A stretch of 64,000 nucleotides of DNA from Streptomyces sp. CB02366 (GCF_001905905.1 NZ_LIVT01000001.1:1127146-1191145); one strand, 5' to 3'. Numbered from the stretch's first letter, positions 1 through 8,026 are shown. Numbers and translations: made by a program. Notes: generated by a model not told the origin, from the sequence alone.

Positions 1-146
1 GTTCGCGGTCTGATCGTTCGCCTTCTCCGGAGGCTACTGCTGCTCAACGGGCCCGCGCGCAGGTGCCCTGCTCTCCGAGCCGGGACGCCTTCGTGTTGCT
101 GAAAGCGACCTCCACGGAGGCGGGGCGTTCTCGTAGGCTCGCGGCC

Positions 147-470
147 ATGACTGAATGCGTGCAGGTATCGACAGCTACAGAGACTCGCGAGCAGGCGGTC
201 GCTCTGGCCGCCGGTGCCGTTGAGCAGCGCCTTGCGGCTGGGGCGCAGGTGGTGGGCCCCGTCGTCAGCGTCTTCTGGCACCTGGGTGAGCAGGGCACGG
301 GAGAGGAGTGGCAGTTGCTTCTCAAGACGACGAAGGACCGATACCCCGAGCTGGAGGGCTACCTTCTCGACAAGCACCCTTGGGATAACCCGGAGGTGTG
401 CGCCGTGCCCATCGTCTTGGGCGCCGACCGGTGCCTTCAGTGGGTCCAGGCTTCGGTAGAGCCGTCCTAG
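147..470 (+). CDS. cutA: CutA divalent-cation tolerance protein
   Basis: The 107-residue product matches CutA1, a small trimeric cytosolic protein linked to divalent-cation (copper) tolerance, usually 105-115 residues. The family pattern is visible: a central EEWQLLLKTT strand, then YPELE, then a conserved HPWDNPEV loop followed by PI. The ATG at 147 gives the family length; the frame is open further upstream but that part has no family resemblance. The gene faces the XRE regulator and shares its stop: the palindrome CTAG at 467-470 supplies TAG to both strands. The 146 bases before it hold no recognisable gene. Confidence 0.85.
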   Translation: MTECVQVSTATETREQAVALAAGAVEQRLAAGAQVVGPVVSVFWHLGEQGTGEEWQLLLKTTKDRYPELEGYLLDKHPWDNPEVCAVPIVLGADRCLQWVQASVEPS

Positions 471-1768
471 ACGGCGTCGCGGTCCAGGAGTTCACGGACG
501 GCCCCGATGTTGGCGTGCGGGCGTAGATGGGTGATCAGCGGCGTGAGTCGCTGTGCGGGGCGCTGTGATGCGACCCCGTATGCGAGAGTGGCCGCCCGGT
601 TGACGTGCCTCGCGGCCTCCTCGACCTCCCCGGCAGTCAGGTATGCCTGTGCGAGCCAGGACAGATAGAGGGACTTGTCCCGGGCGTGGTCGTCGGAGTA
701 CCGGTCGAGTGCCCGGGTGAGGACAGGAACGGCGCGCAGGGGGCGATTGAGTTCCGTCCAGCACCGGCCCGTCATGATCTCCAGTTCCGTGTAGTCGACC
801 CAGGTTGACCAGTCCGGTTGCGGCTCGTCTTCCTCGGTGGTGTCCAGGGCGACACGGGCGGCATCCAGTGCGCGCTCGGTGTCGGTTACCTGGCCATCGA
901 CGGCGCAGGCCCATGCCAGACGCTCGTAGAGGAGCGCGCGGACGGTGGACGGGGTGCTGGGAGTGATCGTGGCGCAGGAGGCTCGCGCGACGGAGACGGC
1001 GGCCCTCCGGTCGTCGGAGAGTTCCTGATACGCGAGGAAGGCCAGGGCATTGCCGTAGAGGTCGTCATCGTGGGCGTCGCGGGCGTGCGCCCGACTCTCC
1101 TCGTACAGGCTCCTGGCCTCCCGGGCCCGGCCGCCGTCGAAGGCTGCCCACCCGGCTTGCTGCGCCTGCTCGGCCAGGAGGCTCGTGAGCTTCTGGCGGG
1201 CATCGCCGGTGAACAGGGCGTCGCGCAGCAGCGACTTCGTGTGCTGGACCTCTGCGAGGTACACCCGGTGGGTGTCGCCTCCTCCGAGGACGATGTCGAG
1301 GCGGCGGAGGCGGGCAGCGCGGGCGCGAAGCTGGTTGACATAGGCCGGGGTGATGCGGCGGGGTGGCTCCGGCCGGTGGAGTGAGGGGAGAGCGGCGGCG
1401 AGGCCGGTGGTGGCGGCCTGGAGGATCGTTCGGCGTCGCACGTGCGGGTGTCCCGTCTCGTCAGTGTGTCCAGGAGAGTCGGTTTCCCACGGCTGGGCAG
1501 CCAGGCCGAGCACGTGACCAGGGATGCGTAAGGCGTTGGCGATCTGGATGATCTTCTCGAACGTCGTGATCCGGCCGATGCCCCTTGCGAGTTCCCCGAC
1601 GCGGTTCGGCTTGATGTCGCACTCCGTGGCAATCCTGGAGTACGAGATGCCGGCACGTTCGCGTGCGAGGCGGAAGACAGTCCCGAAGTCGTGGGCTACC
1701 AGCGCGCGATGTACGTCCTCTTGGTCAAGGAAGTCGCGCGGCAGAGCTGTCGGCGGCTGGTAGGTCAT
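467..1768 (-). CDS. XRE-family regulator with TPR-like C-terminal region
   Basis: This 433-residue protein has an N-terminal helix-turn-helix of the XRE type at about residues 28-85 (FRLARERAGISYSRIA, then a recognition helix and a GLGR-like turn). A long alpha-helical region rich in Ala, Arg and Leu, resembling TPR repeats, fills residues 150-430. Such two-part regulators are abundant in Streptomyces and often sense a ligand or partner through the helical part. The ATG at 1768 is preceded by a GGAGAG ribosome site; an in-frame upstream extension is open but runs through the palindromes at 1822-1851. It is divergent from the pseudogene and ATPase cluster to its right, so control of that cluster is plausible but inferred. 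Confidence 0.85.
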   Translation of the reverse strand: MTYQPPTALPRDFLDQEDVHRALVAHDFGTVFRLARERAGISYSRIATECDIKPNRVGELARGIGRITTFEKIIQIANALRIPGHVLGLAAQPWETDSPGHTDETGHPHVRRRTILQAATTGLAAALPSLHRPEPPRRITPAYVNQLRARAARLRRLDIVLGGGDTHRVYLAEVQHTKSLLRDALFTGDARQKLTSLLAEQAQQAGWAAFDGGRAREARSLYEESRAHARDAHDDDLYGNALAFLAYQELSDDRRAAVSVARASCATITPSTPSTVRALLYERLAWACAVDGQVTDTERALDAARVALDTTEEDEPQPDWSTWVDYTELEIMTGRCWTELNRPLRAVPVLTRALDRYSDDHARDKSLYLSWLAQAYLTAGEVEEAARHVNRAATLAYGVASQRPAQRLTPLITHLRPHANIGAVRELLDRDAV

Positions 1769-1821
1769 GCGGCTCTCCTGCCTGCTCCTCTCCACTGTGC
1801 GGGAGGGAGGTCCACGGGGCG

Positions 1822-1851
1822 TACCCATGATGGGTATACCCGCGATGGGCA
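1822..1851. promoter_or_regulatory. tandem palindromic operator-like motifs
   Basis: Two adjacent 15-bp motifs, TACCCATGATGGGTA (1822-1836) and TACCCGCGATGGGCA (1837-1851), share the pattern TACCCnnGATGGGyA. The first is a perfect palindrome around a central G, and the junction makes another palindrome, GGGTATACCC (1832-1841). The block lies 54-83 bp upstream of the XRE regulator start, in the divergent gap, which is where an autoregulatory operator would sit. That role is inferred from position and symmetry only. Confidence 0.45.
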
Positions 1852-1986
1852 CGCGCAGCATTCGGCAGAAAAGCACTCTCGGGAGGCAAGGCCCCGGGAG
1901 CGGTGATGGCCGCTTACCCCGGGCGACGACTGACTAGGAGTCGCCGTGCTTGAGCGTACCCACGGCTCCGTACCGGAGTTGCTGCG

Positions 1987-2500
1987 ATGCATGAACTGAC
2001 TGGCCCGGTTGAGCTGGGGCTCGAGCAGCGTCTCGCGGGTGGCACTGGCTGCTGGGGGCGGCCCAGTCCCCGCAGGCCGCCAAGGACGACTGGGCGGACG
2101 AGGGGACGACGTTCCTGCGTCCCGGCAATCTGTTCGGCGCGGTCGCGGTCCGCGCCTCACTGGTACACACCGCGCTCCTCCTGGACGACCCGGCCGAGTG
2201 CGGCCCGTCGCTGTGGGCCCGCCTGGGCGGGGCCCCGGTCTTCCACCAGGAGAACCAGTTCGGTCGGGAAGGGGGCGTACGTGGTCCTCGTCTCGACGGA
2301 CGCGGCGGCGCAGTGGGACGTTCCCGGGTCGGTGGCGCACCACCGCGGCGCGCTGCTGGAGGTCCCGGCACCGGACCGGGGTGCCGATCTGGTGGGTAGT
2401 CCCGGTGGACGCCCCGGTTCAGCTGTGCGACCCGGGATCGCTCGCCGTCCTGGGGAAACAGGGGTTCGACATGATCACCGGCCAGTTGGGGCGGTCGTGA
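1987..2500 (+). pseudogene. frameshifted remnant of a Streptomyces hypothetical protein
   Basis: Coherent protein-like text jumps between frames. It starts at ATG 1987 (MHELTGPVEL), moves to frame 3 near 2040-2060 (DWADEGTTFLRPGNLFGAV), to frame 1 near 2266 (YVVLVSTDAAAQWDVPGS), and to frame 2 near 2385 (WWVVPVDAPVQLCDPGSLA), ending at TGA 2500. Read together the segments resemble a roughly 170-residue Streptomyces protein of unknown function with motifs of the type LFGAV, YVLV-W-VP and VP-D-P-LCDPG (recalled, not searched). At least three frameshifts are needed, so it is almost certainly not functional. One frame runs without a stop from 1987 to 3012 into the next gene, but that is an accidental fusion. 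Confidence 0.65.
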
Positions 2501-2592
2501 TGCTGGAAACCCTGCTCCGTGCGGCTGCGCCCGTGGTGACGGTATCCCCAGCAGTTCGCAGACGCCCATCCAGGAGGATCGGAGCGCTTGTC

Positions 2593-3012
2593 ATGGTCGA
2601 TGCCGGAGCGGGCCGGATGCCCGCCTACACCAAGACGCTGCCGAGGGACGCCGTGTCCGCGCGCCGCGCCCGGCGCCTGGTGCGGCTGGCGCTGGACGTG
2701 TGGGGGCTGCCCGGCGTACAGGACGCGGCCGAGCTGGTCGTGAGCGAGCTGGTGACGAACGCCGTGCTGCACGCACAGAGCGACCGGGTCCGGGTGTCCG
2801 TCACCCGGCTCGGGGTGGAGCAGGTGCGGGTCGCCGTCGCCGACCTGTCGAAGGACCGGCCGGCTGTTCGTACCGCCGATGACGAGCAGGAGTCCGGGCG
2901 GGGCCTGGGCATCGTGGAGGCGCTGAGCGGCGGCCAGTGGGGCGTCGACCTCTTGCCATGCGGAAAGCGCGTGTGGGCCGCCCTCAGCCCGGAGGGCAAG
3001 CCCGGTGAGTGA
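2593..3012 (+). CDS. GHKL-type ATP-binding protein (anti-sigma/histidine-kinase-like ATPase)
   Basis: The 139-residue protein is a stand-alone GHKL ATPase domain. The N box is seen as ELVVSELVTNAVLHA near residues 48-62 and the G box as SGRGLGIVEAL near residues 98-109. Streptomyces encode dozens of such RsbW/SpoIIAB-like proteins, mostly of unknown target; some act as anti-sigma factors. The ATG at 2593 was chosen because the domain begins just after it and a GGAG lies 8 nt upstream; the long open frame before it belongs to a decayed gene. Its stop overlaps the GTG of the small membrane peptide at 3005. Confidence 0.8.
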   Translation: MVDAGAGRMPAYTKTLPRDAVSARRARRLVRLALDVWGLPGVQDAAELVVSELVTNAVLHAQSDRVRVSVTRLGVEQVRVAVADLSKDRPAVRTADDEQESGRGLGIVEALSGGQWGVDLLPCGKRVWAALSPEGKPGE

Positions 3013-3100
3013 GCGTGCGGCGCAGGTTCTCTACTGGGTGGCCCTCGCGACGCTCTTGTCGGTGCTCTGCCTGGGCATCTCGTGGGGCGGGCCGGCCTGA
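3005..3100 (+). CDS. 31-residue single-pass membrane peptide
   Basis: A GTG at 3005 inside the last codons of the GHKL ATPase gene opens a 31-codon frame ending at TGA 3098-3100. The product starts MSERAAQ and continues with an unbroken hydrophobic stretch (VLYWVALATLLSVLCLGI) ending in SWGGPA, which would form one membrane helix. The 8-base overlap suggests translational coupling with the ATPase. Small membrane peptides beside regulators are common in Streptomyces but usually unannotated. No function can be assigned, and the call rests only on the overlap and the composition. Confidence 0.45.
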   Translation: MSERAAQVLYWVALATLLSVLCLGISWGGPA

Positions 3101-3156
3101 TGCGACCGCGTTGTACGCGGTCGGCACATGAACGCGATCCGAGAACGGAGGAGTTG

Positions 3157-4362
3157 ATGACGCTGACCACGAGCGGGGCCACGGTGGTGGACTCGGAGGA
3201 GCTGTACGCGGCGAGCCGGAGGGTGATCGCCCTCGCGGTCGATGACCTGTGGCCGGACCGGAATGTCGTCATTGGGCCGCAGAGCCCGAGCATCACGTCG
3301 TACGTCTGCCCGGTGACGGTCGACGGCGTTGAACTGTTCGCGAAGTACGGATGGTTGAGCACATCGCTGGTGTCGATCCTGCGCGGCGCGCGGGGGACGA
3401 TGGCGAAGGTGATGGAGGTGCAGGAGCCGTACACCAGGAGCCGTGACTCGGTGACGCGGAGGGAGTACCAGCACCTGGAAGCGCTGCGGGAGATCGGCCG
3501 CCCCCGGGTGGCGGACACCGCCGGGTTCCGTGCTGGCGTCCTGCTCACCCACGCCGTGCCGGGGACGACGATCGCCGAGGAGATCATCGCCCGCCCCTGG
3601 GACACCTCCGCTCTCCTGGACACGGTCCTGGTGTCGCTGAGGGACCTGCACAGCGAAGCGGGAGCGGGGTATCTGCGGGGGGCGTGGCCGATCGACGAAC
3701 GGAACATCGTCGACATCTTCCGGAGAAAGTTCACGGGCCCGAACGGGCCGGGATACATCGCCGAACTCGGCTGCGACAGCGGGCTCGAAGAGGCCGAGCG
3801 CCTGACCGTCGTCGACCTCGTCGGCAACACGGTACGCCGACTGTGGCGGCTCGCAGTGGCGCTCCCTTCCCGGCAGCAGACGGCCGTTTTCGGAGACCTC
3901 AAGCCCGAGCACGTCTTCCTGGGCAGCCACCGGCTCACTTTCATCGACCCGGCGCTCCAGTGGGCGGCTGGGCCGCAGCCCGACATGGCGAAGCTCTGCG
4001 GCCGGGCGTTGCTGCTGGCTCTGGACCACCACGAGCTGCGGGCCGAACAGCAGATCATGCAGGGCGTGATGACCTCGTTGAACCGGTACTTCGCGGCGTT
4101 GCCGAAGGCGCAGCGGGCCGACGCGCTGCGGGAGACGATGATCCTGTTGCTGATGGATACGACGAACTACTTGGCCTCGTGTCTGTCCGCGCCGCCCGGC
4201 TGTCCGCTGTCGGTCTCGCAGCGGACGCTCCTGTCGCAGGGGTGCCGGGTCGCACAGGTCGTGGAGCGCGCCAGCGGGCTTCTCATCGGGTCGATGACGG
4301 GGCCCGACCTGATCGACGCCATTTTCAGCGAAGTTGAGCACACCACGTGGGGCCGGCGGTGA
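3157..4362 (+). CDS. APH-like phosphotransferase (protein-kinase-like fold)
   Basis: The 401-residue protein carries the catalytic signature of the aminoglycoside phosphotransferase/choline kinase-like fold. FGDLKPEHVF places the catalytic-loop Asp at about residue 247, and FIDP places the metal-binding Asp at about 264. The usual H-x-D-x(4)-N loop is altered: GDLKPEHV has Gly before Asp and His-Val where Asn is common. The ATG at 3157 follows a strong GGAGGAG. The stop overlaps the next start as GTGA (4359-4362), so it is translated with the dehydrogenase-like gene. The substrate is unknown; the context with two more nucleotide-binding enzymes suggests a small-molecule or peptide-modifying pathway. 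Confidence 0.7.
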   Translation: MTLTTSGATVVDSEELYAASRRVIALAVDDLWPDRNVVIGPQSPSITSYVCPVTVDGVELFAKYGWLSTSLVSILRGARGTMAKVMEVQEPYTRSRDSVTRREYQHLEALREIGRPRVADTAGFRAGVLLTHAVPGTTIAEEIIARPWDTSALLDTVLVSLRDLHSEAGAGYLRGAWPIDERNIVDIFRRKFTGPNGPGYIAELGCDSGLEEAERLTVVDLVGNTVRRLWRLAVALPSRQQTAVFGDLKPEHVFLGSHRLTFIDPALQWAAGPQPDMAKLCGRALLLALDHHELRAEQQIMQGVMTSLNRYFAALPKAQRADALRETMILLLMDTTNYLASCLSAPPGCPLSVSQRTLLSQGCRVAQVVERASGLLIGSMTGPDLIDAIFSEVEHTTWGRR

Positions 4363-5264
4363 CGGGGCCGGTGGTGGGGGTCGTCGGTGCGGGCGCGGTC
4401 GGCCAGGCGGTCGCGGCCGTCCTGGTGTCGGCCGCGCTGCCCGAGCGGCTGATCATCGCGTCCAAAAGGGCCGAGCAGCCGCGCGGACTGGTGGCCGACC
4501 TCCAGGACCTCGCGCTGTCCGTCCGGTCCGGCACTCGTGCCGAGGCGGGGTGTGCGGAGGACCTTCACGGGTGCGACGCGGTGGTGGTGGCCCTGCGCAC
4601 CGACTTCACGAATGCTGAGGCCCGCGACATCCGCCGAGGTGGTGCCGCGGCTAACGCGCCTGCGATCAGCTCCTTGGCGCACGGGCTGCACGGGTACAGC
4701 GGAAGTGTCCTCGTCGTCACGAACCCCGTGGATCTGCTGGCCCGCCTCTTCGCCGAGGTGTCCGGGTGCGCCCGGGTCTACGGGATCGGCTCCAACTTGG
4801 ATTCGGTCCGCTACCGGATGATCCTCGCCGAACGGGAGCGGGTCTCCCCGCACCGGGTCCAGGGCCACGTCGTTGGGGAGCACGGCGACCACGCGGTCCT
4901 GTGCCTGTCCACGACGACGGTCGACGGCCGCCCGGTGTCCGCCCCGGCCCGCGCGGTCGCGGAAGAACTCCAGCGGCGGCCGGCTCTGATCCGGGCCGGG
5001 ATCGGCCGTACGCGCTATGGCCCGGCCGGATCCGTGCTGTCGACGCTCCGCAAGGCCCTCGGCCTGGCCGACGGCGTCGAGGAACTGTCCGTGTCGTACG
5101 GGGACGTCTGGCTCGGCCTCCCCTTGCGCTTCACCGGCGGCATGGCCGTGCCCTGCCTGCCGCCCCTCACCCGCTTCGAGCGCCTGCGTCTGGACTCTGC
5201 AGCCAGCAGCCTCCGAGACGCCTACACCCATCTGCCTGCTCCAGTCGAGAGGATCCCCGCATGA
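4359..5264 (+). CDS. lactate/malate dehydrogenase-family protein
   Basis: The 301-residue product has an N-terminal Rossmann motif (VVGVVGAGAVGQAVA, residues 4-18), VTNPVD near 120-125, NLDSVR with Asp148 and Arg151, and GEHGD with the catalytic His175. These are the acid-base and carboxylate-binding residues of NAD-dependent 2-hydroxyacid dehydrogenases of the LDH/MDH family, so it is probably active. The specificity loop (RTDFTNAEARDIRRGG) differs from classical lactate and malate enzymes, so the substrate is open. GTG 4359 overlaps the preceding stop and has GGGG 7 nt upstream; another in-frame GTG at 4347 is possible. It is coupled to the next gene by ATGA at 5261. Confidence 0.8.
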   Translation: MTGPVVGVVGAGAVGQAVAAVLVSAALPERLIIASKRAEQPRGLVADLQDLALSVRSGTRAEAGCAEDLHGCDAVVVALRTDFTNAEARDIRRGGAAANAPAISSLAHGLHGYSGSVLVVTNPVDLLARLFAEVSGCARVYGIGSNLDSVRYRMILAERERVSPHRVQGHVVGEHGDHAVLCLSTTTVDGRPVSAPARAVAEELQRRPALIRAGIGRTRYGPAGSVLSTLRKALGLADGVEELSVSYGDVWLGLPLRFTGGMAVPCLPPLTRFERLRLDSAASSLRDAYTHLPAPVERIPA

Positions 5265-6403
5265 TCACCGCTACACGCCTTGAGGCCGCTTCTGCGGCCG
5301 TCACCGTCCTGAGTAATCGGACGGAGGTGACGGACTGGGCCCAGAGGTACTTCGGCCCGTGGTGGGCCGCGTCTGTGGTCGACGCTTCGAAAGCGTGCGT
5401 GGGCCCCACGGTCGTCGCGATGGTCGACCCGACCAAGTACGCGGCGCTCACCCGCCAGGTCCACGACGGCCAGCAGACCGAGGAAGTCCAGTACGCGCGG
5501 CACCGGATGCTCGTCGCCCGGGGCGGGGAAGACATCATCGCGGCGTCGCCGGACGAGGCGATCGCGTACCACGGCAACCCGTCCACGGGGCGACTGGAAC
5601 TCTCCGGTACCGGCGTGATGGAGCTGGCGCTGGCAACCGCGCGCCTGGCCCGCGAAGTCATCCGGGGCCAGTTGCTGCGGGAGGGATGGGCGGTCCTGCA
5701 CGCATCGGCTGTCGTGCGGCCGGAGGACGGGGCGACGCTCCTCGCGTTCGGCGGCAAGGGGGCGGGCAAGACGACGACCGCGCTCCTGCTGGCATTGGCC
5801 GGGTGGCAGCTCCTCGCCAACGACCGGGTGCTGGTCCGGCCGACCGGTGAGCAGGACGTGGAGGTGGTGCCGTGGCCCTCCGCGGCTGCTCTCGGTCTCG
5901 GCCTGGTCGACTCCCTCGGCTGGGGGGCGGCGGCGCGCGGCCACCTGCAGGAAGGCGGGGCTTTCCACCCGACGCAGCACGAGACGGTGACGGACGCCCT
6001 CCTCGCCGGGAACTTCTCGCCGCTGTGGGAGCCCGACAGGCGGAGGGAGCGGAAGGTCCAGGTGTTCCCCGAGCAGTTCACGCCGCTGTTCGGCGTCGAG
6101 CTGGCCACGGAAGGCCGCGCGGCCGGGCTTCTCTTCCCCCGGGTCGAAGCGGCGGGCTCGCCTCACGTCAGCGACGGCGCCCACGCGCTCGGGCCGGGAG
6201 AAGACGACTTCATGTCCGGTGCCACGGAGGACCGGTACCCCGATGTCTTCGAGCTGGCGCGCGGCGTCGACGGGGGTGGTCGGCGCAGTGCCCGTGACGA
6301 GGTGACGGCACGCCTCGCGAAACTCCCGCATCTGCGGGTCCGCCTGAACCATGACGTGCCGGCCAGCGTCGCCGCCCTCCGGAAGGCCGCCGAGACGATC
6401 TGA
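5261..6403 (+). CDS. HprK-like P-loop kinase
   Basis: This 380-residue protein contains a Walker A motif, GGKGAGKTTT (residues 164-173), preceded by LHASAV and followed by LLALAGWQLLANDR. That arrangement is typical of HPr-kinase/phosphorylase-related proteins, in which LHA-x-AV precedes the P-loop and a DD/NDR motif follows. Genuine HprK phosphorylates HPr of the sugar PTS; related stand-alone proteins occur in natural-product clusters. The N-terminal 150 residues are not recognised. Translation is coupled to the dehydrogenase gene by ATGA. A perfect 11-bp hairpin 20 bases after the stop may end this transcription unit. Confidence 0.7.
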   Translation: MITATRLEAASAAVTVLSNRTEVTDWAQRYFGPWWAASVVDASKACVGPTVVAMVDPTKYAALTRQVHDGQQTEEVQYARHRMLVARGGEDIIAASPDEAIAYHGNPSTGRLELSGTGVMELALATARLAREVIRGQLLREGWAVLHASAVVRPEDGATLLAFGGKGAGKTTTALLLALAGWQLLANDRVLVRPTGEQDVEVVPWPSAAALGLGLVDSLGWGAAARGHLQEGGAFHPTQHETVTDALLAGNFSPLWEPDRRRERKVQVFPEQFTPLFGVELATEGRAAGLLFPRVEAAGSPHVSDGAHALGPGEDDFMSGATEDRYPDVFELARGVDGGGRRSARDEVTARLAKLPHLRVRLNHDVPASVAALRKAAETI

Positions 6404-6422
6404 CGCCAGGCCGACAAAGCTT

Positions 6423-6484
6423 CCGCACCCCAGTCGGCTGGGGTGCGGGATCCACCACGCCACTGATCTTCGACCGAGGACAGG
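6423..6484 (+). promoter_or_regulatory. hairpin leader, copy A
   Basis: A perfect 11-bp stem (CCGCACCCCAG at 6423-6433, TCGG loop, complement to 6448) is followed by about 35 bases and a GAGGACAG ribosome site just before the ATG at 6485. A closely similar leader stands before the gene at 7440. The hairpin could terminate the upstream operon, attenuate the downstream gene, or both. Confidence 0.5.
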
Positions 6485-7159
6485 ATGACCACTACCGAAC
6501 CCGTCTACGATCCAGCCGACCTCCGGAGCGGGCGCGCCCTCGTGAACTACCAGCTCGTCCAGTTGGGTATCGGCGAGAGCTGGGTGTACGGCGTTTCGGA
6601 GCACGGCCAGCGGACTGCGCGCCACGTCGTGCCGGCGGACGTGGGCGTTTGCCGCGCCTACGTCCTCACCGAAGCCGCCTGGCCTGACGGCGCGGAGCTG
6701 TGCGTCACGGTGAGCTGGACGCCGGATACGGCCCTCCGCCGCGACTACCAGAAGGGTAAGTTTCCGGCCGGAGCCACGGAGCACTGGCAGGAGCGGGTCG
6801 CCGCGACTGCCTGCGCCCTGGAGTCCCTGGGGTACGTCGTGGAGTCGAGCGGGGGGAGTTCACTCCACTACCACTACGACGCCGGACTGCTGGTCTCCCG
6901 GCTGTGCGAAGGAGCGACGCCGCGGGAGGCACTCCCTGACGCTGCGTGGGCTCTGCCCAAGCCGGTGCCGCCGAACCACCAAGAGCGCATCTGGCGTTAC
7001 GCCGATCGGTCTCCGGAGCACGTCGTCCGCGACGTGGTGCGCAAGGCGGGGTGGCGCTGGTTCGACGATGACCCGCAGGCACCGGATGGCCGGGGTGCCC
7101 ATCCGATCACTCAGATGGTTTGGCCGCCTGAAGCAAAGCGGTGCACATGGGTGACCTGA
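6485..7159 (+). CDS. uncharacterised protein, 224 residues
   Basis: I do not recognise a family. The product is soluble, moderately acidic and Trp/His-rich, with no signal peptide or membrane segment. A central segment (KFPAGATEHWQ) recurs in the fragment just downstream (LLPAGAEDHWR), so the gene has, or had, a paralogue beside it. ATG 6485 follows GAGGACAG. It is the first gene behind hairpin leader A and may be transcribed separately from the kinase/dehydrogenase unit. Confidence 0.6.
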   Translation: MTTTEPVYDPADLRSGRALVNYQLVQLGIGESWVYGVSEHGQRTARHVVPADVGVCRAYVLTEAAWPDGAELCVTVSWTPDTALRRDYQKGKFPAGATEHWQERVAATACALESLGYVVESSGGSSLHYHYDAGLLVSRLCEGATPREALPDAAWALPKPVPPNHQERIWRYADRSPEHVVRDVVRKAGWRWFDDDPQAPDGRGAHPITQMVWPPEAKRCTWVT

Positions 7160-7360
7160 TGGCCGGCAGCCGCTTCCGCTCGCTCCACGGAGACCGGCCT
7201 GCTGCCCGCCGGTGCCGAGGACCACTGGCGCGACTGCCTCGACCAGCTGAGGACGGTCCTGATCGACGGAGGGCGCCACATCCGCTCCCGCGACCGCCCG
7301 TGGGGCCCGGGAGACGAGACCGCTGAATTCCTCGTCTACCGCCTCGCCCCGCGACTGAGG
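7160..7360 (+). pseudogene. 3' fragment of a paralogue of the 6485 gene
   Basis: Directly after the 6485 stop, the same frame stays open and encodes a protein-like stretch with no start or ribosome site: TGLLPAGAEDHWRDCLDQL, then RSRDRPWGPGDE and FLVYRLAPRL. The PAGA-x-x-HW motif matches the neighbouring gene, followed in both by a helix and a final strand. It looks like the C-terminal part of a second copy whose 5' half has been lost. It lies immediately before hairpin leader B. Confidence 0.45.
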
Positions 7361-7377
7361 GGCAGGCCCAACACACT

Positions 7378-7439
7378 CCGCATCCCGACCACGGGGGTGC
7401 GGGTTCCATCGCACGACTCGACGATCGACGGAGGACAGG
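7378..7439 (+). promoter_or_regulatory. hairpin leader, copy B
   Basis: This leader repeats copy A at nearly the same spacing: an imperfect stem (CCGCATCCCG against CGGGGGTGCGG), then GGTGCGGG-TTCCA, and finally ATCGACGGAGGACAGG directly before an ATGACCA start. The shared blocks at both ends and the divergent middle indicate an old duplication kept under selection at the hairpin and ribosome site. Confidence 0.5.
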
Positions 7440-7937
7440 ATGACCATCGCAGTTCAGCCGCCCACCCTCGCCCGTACCAGCGATCCGGAACAGATCCTCA
7501 ACGACCTGGCGCCGCACATCGAGCACCTGACGGTGAACGTCATGGACGGCAGCTCTCTGTGGGAGCGGGAGATCTCCCTGCTCCTCCGCGACAACACCAT
7601 GGTGCGGAACATGGCGGAGAGGATCCTCGGCCAGGCCGTGGCGTACACCGTGTGCGCCATGGAGAACCCGGACGTCCACCTCGGCGTCGGAAAGCTCGTC
7701 GACATCGGTGTCCATCAGCTCATCCTCGACACTCCGGTCTACTGGGCGCTCTGCAAGGTCCACAACGCCGGGATGTACAAGCACCACGCCCCGTTCATCC
7801 AACGCCGGAGCGACGGCCTGTGCCTGCGCACCGCGGACTTCCTCGCGGCAGACGGCTGGGATGTCGACGGGGAGCTCTGGGCGATCGACGGAGCCGACTG
7901 CTCCCCGTGCGACAGCAAGGTCCCCGACAGCCACTGA
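7440..7937 (+). CDS. GRDP-like (glycine-rich-domain-containing-type) protein
   Basis: The 165-residue product resembles the non-Gly-rich conserved domain found in actinobacterial proteins annotated as glycine-rich-domain-containing-like. The signature is VDIGVHQLILDTPVYWALC followed by YKHHAPF, matching the family pattern VDIGWH-F-L-T-Y-FC and HH-P, with a closing sequence AADGWDVDGELW. This is recognition from memory, not a search. The His and Cys residues could bind metal, and the C-terminus adds CSPC. No signal peptide or membrane segment is present. ATG 7440 follows GGAGGACAG in leader B. The molecular function of the family is unknown. Confidence 0.6.
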   Translation: MTIAVQPPTLARTSDPEQILNDLAPHIEHLTVNVMDGSSLWEREISLLLRDNTMVRNMAERILGQAVAYTVCAMENPDVHLGVGKLVDIGVHQLILDTPVYWALCKVHNAGMYKHHAPFIQRRSDGLCLRTADFLAADGWDVDGELWAIDGADCSPCDSKVPDSH

Positions 7938-8026
7938 CTCGCACTTCGTGCCCCCTACGCTGGCCCCTGCCTCTCCTCTCGCGCGGAGGGCGGGGCCCTC
8001 GCCCGTCACCTACTGAGAGAGGCGCC

